A stretch of 64,000 bases of DNA, from NCBI RefSeq assembly GCF_003576455.2, contig NZ_CP032869.1:2790001-2854000 (forward strand). Direction: 5' to 3'. Numbering within the stretch: the first letter of the stretch is position 1; every line of letters starts with the position of its first letter. A program made the translations under genes and the position numbers. The stretch comes from Mucilaginibacter celer (GTDB taxonomy: Bacteria > Bacteroidota > Bacteroidia > Sphingobacteriales > Sphingobacteriaceae). The notes beneath the pieces were generated by a model. That model worked only from the letters and a program-made list of their open reading frames with translations, searched no databases and was not told the origin of the DNA. Positions 9,376 to 18,382 of this stretch are shown here, piece by piece.

Positions 9376-10932
9376 ATGAAGAGAATTTTTACCGCTTTGG
9401 CATTGTTTTTATTAGCGTCTTGCAAAAAGGACGATGTGGCAATAATTGCACAGCCTCAGGCTAATATTTTGGTTGCACAGCCAGCTATTTCACTTGCCGC
9501 TACAGCAGCACCTACAAACGCTGTAAATGTGAAAGATCAGGGTGCGAAAGGCGACGGCGTTACAGACGATACCAAAGCAATTACCAATGCCCTGCTTTAC
9601 GCAAAGTCTACCGGTAAAGCCAATATTTATTTCCCCGACGGAACTTATATGATAGGCCAGCCCGGCAACGGCGGCGGTATTATTAAACTGGTTGATGGTG
9701 TGGGTATGACAGGTAACGGCCCGGCAACCTGCCACATTAAGTTAACATCAGGGCGTTATAATCCCAATTCTATTTTTTACCAGGATTATGTGGGCATGCC
9801 ATCAATAGGCAACCTCACTATACAAGGCATTGATTTTAATGGCAACCTGCCGCTTCAGAAATTTGATGCAGATTACCAGTTTTGCCATGCGCTTAGCATC
9901 AACAACGGTAAAAACATCGAAGTTAAAAATTGCAAGTTTCAAAGTTTCAGGGGCGATGGTTTACTGTTTGGCGATTGCTTTGAACCAACGCTAAATAAAA
10001 GGATTGTAACCAACGTAAACGTACACGATTCGGAGTTTTTTAATATTTACCGCGAGGGAACCATGTTTTGCTGCGTAAACGGAGCATCATTTTACAACAA
10101 CAATGTGCACGGCGATGGCTACCTGGTGGGCGGCGTTGATATAGAAAGACACAGCGTTAACGAAAGCGTGCTCAATGTTTCTGTTTACAACAACACCTTT
10201 AATTTTGCCGATGGCTACGGGCCGGCGGAACGCGGCGGACCAAAAGTACGTTACCGCAGGGCAGTTACCATGGGCTTTTTTTACAACGGCTATAAAAACG
10301 GCATTGCCGATTCGTTAAGCGGCCATCATAAAATTTATAACAATAAAATTTACCAGGGGCAAATTGATTGCTGGGGTATTATCAACGTAAGTATTTCGGG
10401 CAATTGCTTTACCAATGTTTATGAAAATATTACAGGCGTAAACTTTTTAACAACAGCCGCTATCAATATTGCCGACCCGGCTAATACCAAAGGTTTAATT
10501 AAGGTATCTGCAGATAACAACGTTATCAAATCGGCCATTGGTAACGGCATTGTGTTTCATGGCTATACCCAGGCGCAGGCCAATGCTAATACCATTACCG
10601 GCACCCGCAGCGACGGCATTAACCTGATTGCAACAAGCGGCTATTTTTACGGCAACACGGTAACTGATGCAGGTACGGCCACCCAAAAAGCTTCGGGCTT
10701 TATTGTAAGCGGCGATTCATCAGGGCTTATCATTACCACTAACCAGGCTACCAACACCCTATCGGGTACGGCCCGCACAATGGACTATGTGGTTAAAATA
10801 GCCGGCATCAACAACGGTAAGGTTGCGCCAAAAATCCAGAATAATAAAGGCAAAAACATGGCGGCGGGTATTATATCATTATACTGGCTGCAATCTACCT
10901 TTGCCCAGTTGCTTAATAACCTTGCGGGCTGA
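9376..10932 (+). CDS. Beta-helix lipoprotein, pectate-lyase superfamily (copy 2)
   Basis: This tandem paralogue of the preceding gene is nearly the same length (518 residues) and similar throughout, including DQGAKGDGVTDDTKAI, NGKNIEVKNCKFQSFRGDG, DGYLVGGVDIERHSVNE and NNKIYQGQIDCWG. The lipobox LLASC is followed by KKDD, which fits the Lys-(Asp/Glu)2 surface-export signal described for Bacteroidota lipoproteins. It has its own upstream spacer of about 165 bases after a terminator. Function is as uncertain as for copy 1. Differences cluster in the C-terminal third, which may reflect divergent substrate recognition. Confidence 0.85.
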   Translation: MKRIFTALALFLLASCKKDDVAIIAQPQANILVAQPAISLAATAAPTNAVNVKDQGAKGDGVTDDTKAITNALLYAKSTGKANIYFPDGTYMIGQPGNGGGIIKLVDGVGMTGNGPATCHIKLTSGRYNPNSIFYQDYVGMPSIGNLTIQGIDFNGNLPLQKFDADYQFCHALSINNGKNIEVKNCKFQSFRGDGLLFGDCFEPTLNKRIVTNVNVHDSEFFNIYREGTMFCCVNGASFYNNNVHGDGYLVGGVDIERHSVNESVLNVSVYNNTFNFADGYGPAERGGPKVRYRRAVTMGFFYNGYKNGIADSLSGHHKIYNNKIYQGQIDCWGIINVSISGNCFTNVYENITGVNFLTTAAINIADPANTKGLIKVSADNNVIKSAIGNGIVFHGYTQAQANANTITGTRSDGINLIATSGYFYGNTVTDAGTATQKASGFIVSGDSSGLIITTNQATNTLSGTARTMDYVVKIAGINNGKVAPKIQNNKGKNMAAGIISLYWLQSTFAQLLNNLAG

Positions 10933-10951
10933 TCAACATAAATAATTCTAC

Positions 10952-10987
10952 AAAAAGGGGATGCTAAGCTAAAGTATCCCCTTTTTT
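10952..10987 (+). terminator. Terminator after beta-helix copy 2
   Basis: An 11-bp stem (AAAAAGGGGAT / ATCCCCTTTTT) with a 13-base loop ends in a T run. It isolates the copy 2 gene from the Wzy gene downstream. Confidence 0.88.
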
Positions 10988-11126
10988 ATTCCGGATACAG
11001 CTAAGAAATATCAAAACGCACCAAACTTTTTTGCCGTACAATTATTATAGTTCAATAGGGTTACATAGCCGGCCGCTTTTTAATGCCCCGTGCATAAAAC
11101 CGGGTGATAGCTCGCTTTATTGAACT

Positions 11127-12503
11127 ATGCTTTTAAAAATTCTCATCTTTTTTGTACTTGTTGCCGTTTACCTGGTGTGGTATACCGTTAACCTGGTTCA
11201 AAAAAAAGATTCATCGCACCTTTTTTTTAGTTTTATAGTTACCTGCATCCCCTTCCAGATGTCGTTCCCATTATATACCCCCAGCTATATATCGGTAGAC
11301 GGGATAGGATCATTTACCGGCAAAATATTTTTGATGCTGCCCCTGATAGCTTCTTTTTGGTTGCTCTTAACACAAAAAAATCCAAACCTGTTGTATCGAT
11401 ATAAAAACGAGCGGTGGGTAATATGGATCCTGCTGCTTGTAGCTATATCATTTGTTAACCCGTTTAACGTGGCCCGGTGGGGTACCGTTGCATTTGCGGT
11501 GGCATTGTTATCCTATATTCTGTTTTTCAGGTTGATGTATAACAAGCTTAACCCTATACAGATACTGAATGGCATTTTTTGCAGTTTTTTATTATTGTGC
11601 GTATTAAACTTTTGCCTGGCAATTTTATATCCCTTATTGAACGTTACGTTTGTTACCACAATTTTTCAGGCCGGCGGCGATATGTGGGCTACCCGCAACG
11701 GTACGCGCGCCGGGGCGATAGGCATTTTTGTTACGCCGGCTAATCTGGGCCTGTTTTCGGTAATTGCTTCTGGGCTTTTTTTTGCGTGTTATCTTAACGG
11801 TTTTAAAAAGAAACTGAGTTTAATATTAATCGTGATGGCCGGTATTACTATCATCCTCACCTACTCGCGTACATCATACATCACCCTGGTGGTGATCCTG
11901 ATTATGCTGTATTATCTTTTTAAAAATGCGGATAAGCCCTTGCTATCATTAAAGAGTTTCTTTTTGGGCGTATTACCCGCAGCAATTGTATTATACTGGC
12001 TGGTATTCCTGTCGCCGTTTAGCGCAACCTTTTTGAAGACCGATGCCGACGATATGTACCAGGCCCGTCTTGACCATTGGACGATGGGGATGGATATATT
12101 TCACCGCTCGCCCGTTATTGGCGTCGGTATTAACAGCCATCTTGAGTTTGTAAATCGCTCGCCTGAAATGAGCAAGGTTATCCATAACGATTTTTTGACC
12201 TCCAACCCTATCCATAACACCCACCTCATCATATTGGCCGAAACAGGCATTATTGGATTTACGCTCTGGATAATCTTTATCATCATGAGCCTCAGGCAGG
12301 CTAAAATCAGTATTGCCCAAAACGTAAACACCATATTATCGCTCACCCAAATAGCAGTAATTGTAATTTATATCATTTACGGATGCACCGATTGGGCACC
12401 TGTTTCACACTCAACTTTCCCCTTGTTCCTGCTTTTTACCTTCTTTTTTAACAAGTACAGTATCAGTTCAAAACCGGCCCAGGCGGTTACCTTAAGTACC
12501 TGA
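11127..12503 (+). CDS. O-antigen polymerase/ligase family protein (Wzy-like)
   Basis: This 458-residue protein has about 11-12 membrane helices and one large periplasmic loop holding the Wzy_C-type signature: PVIGVGINSH, then SNPIHNTHLIILAETGIIG. The family polymerises repeat units (Wzy) or ligates O-antigen (WaaL). With a flippase, Wza and Wzc encoded nearby, the polymerase role is preferred. It has its own spacer after a terminator, so it is likely to be separately transcribed. Confidence 0.85.
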   Translation: MLLKILIFFVLVAVYLVWYTVNLVQKKDSSHLFFSFIVTCIPFQMSFPLYTPSYISVDGIGSFTGKIFLMLPLIASFWLLLTQKNPNLLYRYKNERWVIWILLLVAISFVNPFNVARWGTVAFAVALLSYILFFRLMYNKLNPIQILNGIFCSFLLLCVLNFCLAILYPLLNVTFVTTIFQAGGDMWATRNGTRAGAIGIFVTPANLGLFSVIASGLFFACYLNGFKKKLSLILIVMAGITIILTYSRTSYITLVVILIMLYYLFKNADKPLLSLKSFFLGVLPAAIVLYWLVFLSPFSATFLKTDADDMYQARLDHWTMGMDIFHRSPVIGVGINSHLEFVNRSPEMSKVIHNDFLTSNPIHNTHLIILAETGIIGFTLWIIFIIMSLRQAKISIAQNVNTILSLTQIAVIVIYIIYGCTDWAPVSHSTFPLFLLFTFFFNKYSISSKPAQAVTLST

Positions 12504-12696
12504 TTATCTTGCATTAAAGTTAAAAAATATCGTACTGAAAAATTCAAATTTAGTTGTCCGGTATTTGTATTTTAGATATTTTTACAATAATAAACCAGCT
12601 CCGGTCACTGATTCCATCCTATTTTTACAGCCAGAACGGAACTTTATCCCCTGATAACCGTATAAAAGGTTAGATGGGTAAAACCAATTATATAAC

Positions 12697-12909
12697 ATGA
12701 ATGACAGAAAGTTTAAGTTATTACTTAAAGTAATTAACTTTTTGAGTGTGGTTTCGTTCGAAAAGTATTGGAAAAACGGTGTTAAAATAGTTTTCAGAAA
12801 AAAAAAGAGGAATGATTCGCATCAACCCTCTTCTGAAACCGGGCATGAATCACTTCCTAAAGTGAACTCAACGCCCCAAAATGTAACTTATAAAGCTCAA
12901 GCCAAGTAA
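12697..12909 (+). CDS. Possible small basic protein, unknown
   Basis: A 70-codon frame starts with ATG after an AT-rich leader. It has a hydrophobic-basic N-terminal half (LLLKVINFLSVVSF, then RKKKR) and a polar Ser/Pro/Gln tail. I recognise no domain. It lies between the Wzy gene and the convergent WecG/TagA gene. It may be a genuine small gene or chance, and the lack of a clear ribosome site in this phylum gives no help. Confidence 0.3.
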   Translation: MNDRKFKLLLKVINFLSVVSFEKYWKNGVKIVFRKKKRNDSHQPSSETGHESLPKVNSTPQNVTYKAQAK

Positions 12910-12936
12910 TTACTGCAATGGTTTGCCTTAACTGGT

Positions 12937-13785
12937 TTAATTTGAGTTAGCTAAACGATTTCTGTTAGCTTTAAGCAACTCCTCGTTTGTTGACACGACT
13001 TTTATATTGCGCCTGGCTTCGTTTATTTTTATCTTGTTGTTAATTTTAGCTTCATCACTACTATCATCTGCCTTACCGCCTTTAAATAATCTGCGCATCA
13101 TGAGGTAACAAAACTGCGGGTAAGTTTTTATAGATCTTTTTAATACGCCGTTCTCTTTAAATATCCTGTAAAAAAACCTGAGGTTTAGTTTATCTATGAA
13201 CTGAGGATAAAAATTAATCTCATTTTTGGTTTGATGAAGGAAACCACCGCAGGTGTAAACCGCTCCTTCATAACCAGCTTTTCTTAAATCCAACACCATA
13301 GTCTCCTGCAAAATAGTTCCCATACCTACAAAAATGATATCGGGTTTTAATTTCACAATGTTTAAAATGGCTTCGTCTCTCTCCCGCTCGCTCGAAAAGT
13401 ATCCGTTCCTGAAACCTGAGATTTTCAGTTTGGGAAAACTCTTCCTGAAAACTTTAACCGACTCTTTAATACCACTGGCATTTGTACCTAAAAAAAATGT
13501 GCTCAACTTGTTTTCGATGGCTATTTTAAATACATAAGGTACTACCGAGGTCATATCGCACGAGAAGCGTTTAATTTTAAATGCCACCGCCTTCAGCAAG
13601 TTTAAAATAGCTACAACCAAAATCCCGTCGGGTGCTATATAATCAAATGATTCAAATAAGTCGGCTCTTTTTACAGCCAATGTATATGAGTGGGGATTTA
13701 AAAATGTAATCAGCTTCTTTTTCCTGGGGTCAAAATCCTCGATAGTTCTTGGGATTCGTGAGATAAAGATGTTGTAGATATCCAT
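12937..13785 (-). CDS. WecG/TagA/CpsF family glycosyltransferase
   Basis: This 282-residue protein matches the GT26 family pattern: FLNPHSYTLAVKRAD near residue 30, the conserved Asp-Gly in YIAPDGILV (about residue 53), FFLGTNASGIKES, and PDIIFVGMGTILQE with the following CGGFL segment. Family members transfer N-acetylmannosaminuronic acid, N-acetylmannosamine or glucose to lipid-linked intermediates. Here it would add an early sugar of the exopolysaccharide unit. The C-terminal about 50 residues are Lys/Asn/Asp-rich and look like a membrane-associated tail. Confidence 0.87.
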   Translation of the reverse strand: MDIYNIFISRIPRTIEDFDPRKKKLITFLNPHSYTLAVKRADLFESFDYIAPDGILVVAILNLLKAVAFKIKRFSCDMTSVVPYVFKIAIENKLSTFFLGTNASGIKESVKVFRKSFPKLKISGFRNGYFSSERERDEAILNIVKLKPDIIFVGMGTILQETMVLDLRKAGYEGAVYTCGGFLHQTKNEINFYPQFIDKLNLRFFYRIFKENGVLKRSIKTYPQFCYLMMRRLFKGGKADDSSDEAKINNKIKINEARRNIKVVSTNEELLKANRNRLANSN

Positions 13786-14393
13786 TGTGAGTTGTATAAA
13801 ATTTTAAATATTAGTCGTCTTCGACACACGGACCCACTCAAACCAAAAGCCAGTTTGATATAAATGTAGGCACTTTAGCAATTACCAAAGCGTAAATACA
13901 ACTTTTACAAAGCAAGTTAAAACCAAAAGGAGTAAGATTGTGGAGATTTGTAACGCTTTTTTTATCTAATAATTACATAAACCATCAATCGTCGAAACTT
14001 TTTTACTTCTACATCTGAAATTTAATACAATTATTGTTATAAAAAACATACAAACTCTACTGTTAAATCTTCATCCATAGTTATTTTTTTTTATTACTCC
14101 ATTTAGGAGTGAGATTCTTTTTAAGAAAACATCTTTTATTGTTGCCTTAAAACAGTAAGAAAGCTGAACTATAACGTCAAACAACGCTACAACTAATTGA
14201 TATTAAAATCATTAAAACTAAATCGTTTTTAAAGACAAATATAAAGCGTATGTAACATTTTGGTTTCAGATGATACTATTTAAACCGCGGGCGAGACTTT
14301 GGCATTTTTTTTCATCTGTTAAATCACTAAAACAATAAATAGCAGAGTTTATTTACCCAATAGCATATTGATAACATTAATACTAACCCAAAC
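13786..14393. other. Long AT-rich intergenic region between divergent genes
   Basis: This 608-base spacer separates the WecG/TagA-type gene and the NRPS gene, which diverge. It has no open frame worth calling. It is strongly AT-rich and holds a small hairpin around 14097-14111 (ACTCC-ATTTA-GGAGT). Its length suggests promoters and regulatory sites for both directions or a long untranslated leader for the NRPS gene. I could not recognise a known riboswitch. Confidence 0.5.
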
Positions 14394-17300
14394 ATGCCCC
14401 TTGTGATTTCTACCGAAACCGAACCATTTAATTTCAATCTTTTTTATAAAAACAATCCTACGGCTCTAAGAAGCAACAGCAAAAACCAACCGGGTGCTTT
14501 TAACGGTAGTAGTAAAAACTGCGGAGTTTTTAAATTAAATATCGACGCAGAATTATCAGAACTGCTTTTAACAGCAGCCCGCAGCAATAATATGCAATTC
14601 AGTTCGCTATTGATTACGGCGATAAACGTTGTTTTAAAAAGATACACCGGCCAGCAAAACGTACTATTTGGGCAAGCCATCATAAAAACCGGAAACAATG
14701 AGCCGCAGGTGGCAGAACTTTGGAGCGAGTTAAACAGCGAAAATTTATTTAAAGAAACGGCCACACAAGTAAAGGATACTATTACCAATAACGCCGAATT
14801 TATTCAAATAGCTGAAAATTTTGATTTGGCAACCCTCAGCATAAAAAAGGAGCTATTCCAGGTTTGCTTTATTTTAGAGAAAGAGTTAACGCCCGAGCCA
14901 TTACCCCTTATTAACGAACTTACCGCCCAATTAAGCGATTTTCATTTTGGGGTATATATTAAGGAAGATCATACAATACCGGATGTATCTTTTTTTTATA
15001 ATACAGATAAGCTCGACAGCGATTTTTTCAGCGTTTTTGCAGCCAGGCTCGTTGTTTTATTACGGGAGCTTACAAACAACAGTTCGCTTAAATTAGGGCA
15101 GTACAATGTGTTGGAAAATGATGAGTATGATTTGTTAATAAACAAATTTAACGACACAGTTACTCCTTACGACCACCAAAACACCATATTTAGTTTTTTT
15201 GAGCAAAACGCTGCAGCAAGCCCCAATGCTACTGCGCTTATTAAAGGTGATTTTACACTTACTTACCACCAACTGAATACCCGTGCCAACCAACTTGCCA
15301 ATTACCTGATTAATGAGGGCGTAAAACCAGGCGATAATATCGGCATACTCACCAATCGTAATTTTGAAATGATTATAGGGATGTTGGGTATCCTGAAAGC
15401 CGGCGGTGCTTATGTTCCTATCGATCCGGATTATCCGATTGACAGGCAGGAATATATTTACAACCAATCGGCAATTACGATGATCGTGGCAGATGATGAT
15501 TACCCATTAAAAGTGATTGTTGGCGCAAAAAATTTCAAAGTAATCAGTAAAGAGGATACCTGCAGATTCAGCGACCAAAATCCCTGCTTAAATATCGATA
15601 GCAACCAACTCGCCTACACCATTTACACCTCCGGTTCTACCGGTAAACCAAAGGGGGTAATGATTGCTCACCATTCGGCAGTAAACCTTATCCAATGGGT
15701 AAATACACGCTTTAATATTAGCACTGATGACAGGTTGCTATTCATCACCTCTATGTGTTTCGATCTTTCGGTATATGACATTTTCGGGATGCTTTCGGCC
15801 GGGGCGGCAATTGTAATTGCCGAAAAGGCGGAGATTCAAGACGTGCTAACACTGGCCGATATGCTGATAAAGCATAACATCACGTTTTGGGATTCGGTGC
15901 CCACTACTTTAGATTACCTTGTTAAAACTTTGGAAAGCGGGCAGCCCTCCTACCGTTACCCCGGCTTGAAAACCGTGTTTATGAGCGGCGACTGGATCCC
16001 GGTAAACCTGCCCGATCGCATCAAAACATTCTTTCCCCAAACACAGGTAGTAAGTTTGGGCGGCGCAACCGAAGGCACGGTATGGTCGAATTATTTTATA
16101 GTTGATAAAACCGATGCCGCATGGAACAGCATTCCTTATGGCAAGCCGATAGCTAATAACTTTTTTTATATCCTTAACGATTACCTGCAGCCTGTACCGG
16201 TTGGTACCATTGGCGATTTGTATATAGGTGGCGTTGGCGTAGCCCGCGGGTATGCAAACGATAGCGAAAAAACTTCCCGGTCATTTATTCCGGATCCTTT
16301 TCACCCAGATAGCGGTGGAATGATGTACCGCACGGGCGATTTAGGCAAAATGATGCCCGATTACAATATGGAGTTTATTGGCCGAAAGGATAACCAGGTT
16401 AAAATTCAGGGCTTTAGGGTTGAATTGGGCGAAATTGAAAGCGTGTTGAACGGAAGCGGACTGGTAGATGCGGCTGTAGTACTTGCAAAGCCGGATGCGG
16501 AAGGTAACAAGCGATTGGTTGCATATATTGTAAACACAACCTCTGATTACAATCCCGAAGGGCTTAAACTATACCTGCAGAAGTTTTTACCCGAGTATAT
16601 GATCCCTGCGGTTTGGGTTGAACTTGATAGTTTACCCCTAACCGGAAACGGAAAAATAGACCGCAACGCCCTGCCCGATGTTAATGAGCAGCACAAAATA
16701 AAAAGAGCATACGTTGAACCGGAAACCGAAACCGAACGGATGCTGGTAAGCATCTGGAAGGAAAATTTTGCCAACAGCGACATTGATGTGCTAAGTAATT
16801 TTTTTGAAATAGGCGGGCACTCGTTAATGGCGGTTCAAATTTTATCCAAACTCAAAAAAATAATAGGTAAAAACCTTCAGTTATCTATTTTTTATAAATA
16901 TCCAAGCGTAAGGCCACTGGCGCATTTCCTGGATGAAGAAAACGGCGATCAGCAGTTTAAATCGTTAGTGCCTATTAAGCCATCGGGATCAAAAAACCCA
17001 TTGTATATTATTCATGGTGATGGTTTAAACGTACTTAATTTCAGTAAACTGGCCGATTATGTAAGCAAGGATCAACCCGTTTACGGCCTGCAGGCGCTGG
17101 GCCTTAACGGTATTGACGAGCCTATTGATAAACTGCCGGTTATAGCCTACCATTACATGCAGGAAATTATCCGTCACAATCCGCGCGGACCGTATCTGCT
17201 TGCCGGTTATTCATCAGGCGGTTATGTGGCCATGGAAATCAGGAAACAAATGGTAGCCCAGGGCCGCGAGGTAAAAATGCTGATCATTTTTGATACCGAT

Positions 17301-17741
17301 GCCGAAAAAACAGAGTACAAAGACTGGTATTCATTGCTGCCTAAAAAAGCAAAACGTCATTTTCCGCGTATGATGCAGGCGCTGCGATTTTCAATAAACC
17401 AATGGTTTAATGGCAGTGCCCAACAACCGGAAGTTCCGGCCGAAAATAAGAAGGATTCGAGGGAGTTTTATAAGCTTATCCAAAAAATCAGGAACAAGCA
17501 TATTACCGCTTTCAGAAATTATCCGCTCGAACCTTTTGATGGTACGCTGTACCTTTACAAAGCCCGCATTAGTGTACACTATGTTGAGTATGGTAAATAC
17601 CTGGGCTGGGAAAAATACGCCCAAAAAGGCGTTGAACTTTTTGAGATTCCCGGTGACCATTTTTCGATGCTGCAAACGCCTTACGTTGCCGAACTGGGTG
17701 CCGTTTTGCAAAAAAATATAGACGATGTTGCGTCGGTTTAA
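14394..17741 (+). CDS. Single-module NRPS: half condensation, adenylation, carrier, thioesterase
   Basis: The product is 1115 residues. Residues about 45-250 resemble only the C-terminal lobe of a condensation domain (SSLLITAINVVLKRYTGQQN), and the HHxxxDG motif is absent. The adenylation domain (about 265-760) has YTIYTSGSTGKPKGV, FDLSVYDIFG, GGATEGTVW, YRTGDLG, GRKDNQVKIQGFRVELGE and LTGNGKIDRNALP. The carrier domain has FFEIGGHSL (pantetheinylated Ser about 809). The thioesterase (about 865-1110) has GYSSG (Ser about 940), an Asp in IIFDTD and His in GDHFSM. By hand alignment the specificity pocket reads near D-L-Y-D-F-S-L-V-W, close to cysteine codes. It would activate and release one amino acid, perhaps onto a polysaccharide or a small partner. 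No phosphopantetheinyl transferase or MbtH gene is visible nearby. Confidence 0.88.
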   Translation: MPLVISTETEPFNFNLFYKNNPTALRSNSKNQPGAFNGSSKNCGVFKLNIDAELSELLLTAARSNNMQFSSLLITAINVVLKRYTGQQNVLFGQAIIKTGNNEPQVAELWSELNSENLFKETATQVKDTITNNAEFIQIAENFDLATLSIKKELFQVCFILEKELTPEPLPLINELTAQLSDFHFGVYIKEDHTIPDVSFFYNTDKLDSDFFSVFAARLVVLLRELTNNSSLKLGQYNVLENDEYDLLINKFNDTVTPYDHQNTIFSFFEQNAAASPNATALIKGDFTLTYHQLNTRANQLANYLINEGVKPGDNIGILTNRNFEMIIGMLGILKAGGAYVPIDPDYPIDRQEYIYNQSAITMIVADDDYPLKVIVGAKNFKVISKEDTCRFSDQNPCLNIDSNQLAYTIYTSGSTGKPKGVMIAHHSAVNLIQWVNTRFNISTDDRLLFITSMCFDLSVYDIFGMLSAGAAIVIAEKAEIQDVLTLADMLIKHNITFWDSVPTTLDYLVKTLESGQPSYRYPGLKTVFMSGDWIPVNLPDRIKTFFPQTQVVSLGGATEGTVWSNYFIVDKTDAAWNSIPYGKPIANNFFYILNDYLQPVPVGTIGDLYIGGVGVARGYANDSEKTSRSFIPDPFHPDSGGMMYRTGDLGKMMPDYNMEFIGRKDNQVKIQGFRVELGEIESVLNGSGLVDAAVVLAKPDAEGNKRLVAYIVNTTSDYNPEGLKLYLQKFLPEYMIPAVWVELDSLPLTGNGKIDRNALPDVNEQHKIKRAYVEPETETERMLVSIWKENFANSDIDVLSNFFEIGGHSLMAVQILSKLKKIIGKNLQLSIFYKYPSVRPLAHFLDEENGDQQFKSLVPIKPSGSKNPLYIIHGDGLNVLNFSKLADYVSKDQPVYGLQALGLNGIDEPIDKLPVIAYHYMQEIIRHNPRGPYLLAGYSSGGYVAMEIRKQMVAQGREVKMLIIFDTDAEKTEYKDWYSLLPKKAKRHFPRMMQALRFSINQWFNGSAQQPEVPAENKKDSREFYKLIQKIRNKHITAFRNYPLEPFDGTLYLYKARISVHYVEYGKYLGWEKYAQKGVELFEIPGDHFSMLQTPYVAELGAVLQKNIDDVASV

Positions 17742-17932
17742 CTATACACTAATAATGCAACCGGTGTCAATTTTTGGTGATTTAAAACACCGACGCCTCG
17801 ATTTTACACTTTCAGGTTGTGCAGCTATCAGCGGCAACCATAAAGGCATAGATATTGCAAATTTCGAAATTCAAAGCTACTGTTTACTAAAAGTCTACTG
17901 TTAATAATAACATTACTACTAAAACTACCTAT

Positions 17933-18337
17933 ATGAAATACTTCTCTTTAATCCTGCTTGCAGCCATGGTTGCATTTTCATCGTGCAAAAAACTTGCAAA
18001 CTCTGATGTTGCTCCTGGCAACAATGATCCAAATTATGATGCCCATAACAGGGTATTCCGGGTAAAGGCCAGCTCAACATCAACCTTTAAACTGGTTATA
18101 GTTGAGTACGGCGATGATGGTGTAACGCCTTACAATACCGAAAATGCCGATCAAACCACTCCTTTTGATTATGGTTTTACACCGGTTGTCGGTCATAAAA
18201 TAACAGTAAACATTCAAAGTGCCGGTGGGGTAATCACAGCTTCGGCTTTATACAAGGGGCAATATCTCGATCCGATAGTTACCAACACCAGCGGCTCGGG
18301 CAGTACGGCAAGTTTCAGTTATACAGTTAAGGACTGA
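17933..18337 (+). CDS. Small lipoprotein of unknown function
   Basis: This 134-residue protein has a lipobox (AFSSC) followed by KKLANSD. The mature part is rich in Thr/Ser/Asn and beta-prone (FKLVIVEYGDDG, GHKITVNIQSAGG, TASFSYTV), like a single beta-sandwich. I recognise no family. It sits between the NRPS gene and the third beta-helix gene, only 45 bases before the latter's ATG, and is likely to be in the same operon as the export genes. Confidence 0.72.
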   Translation: MKYFSLILLAAMVAFSSCKKLANSDVAPGNNDPNYDAHNRVFRVKASSTSTFKLVIVEYGDDGVTPYNTENADQTTPFDYGFTPVVGHKITVNIQSAGGVITASALYKGQYLDPIVTNTSGSGSTASFSYTVKD

Positions 18338-18382
18338 TAAGCAGCCACCGCCTCTATAAATATCAATCGTCCTTTGCCAGAT

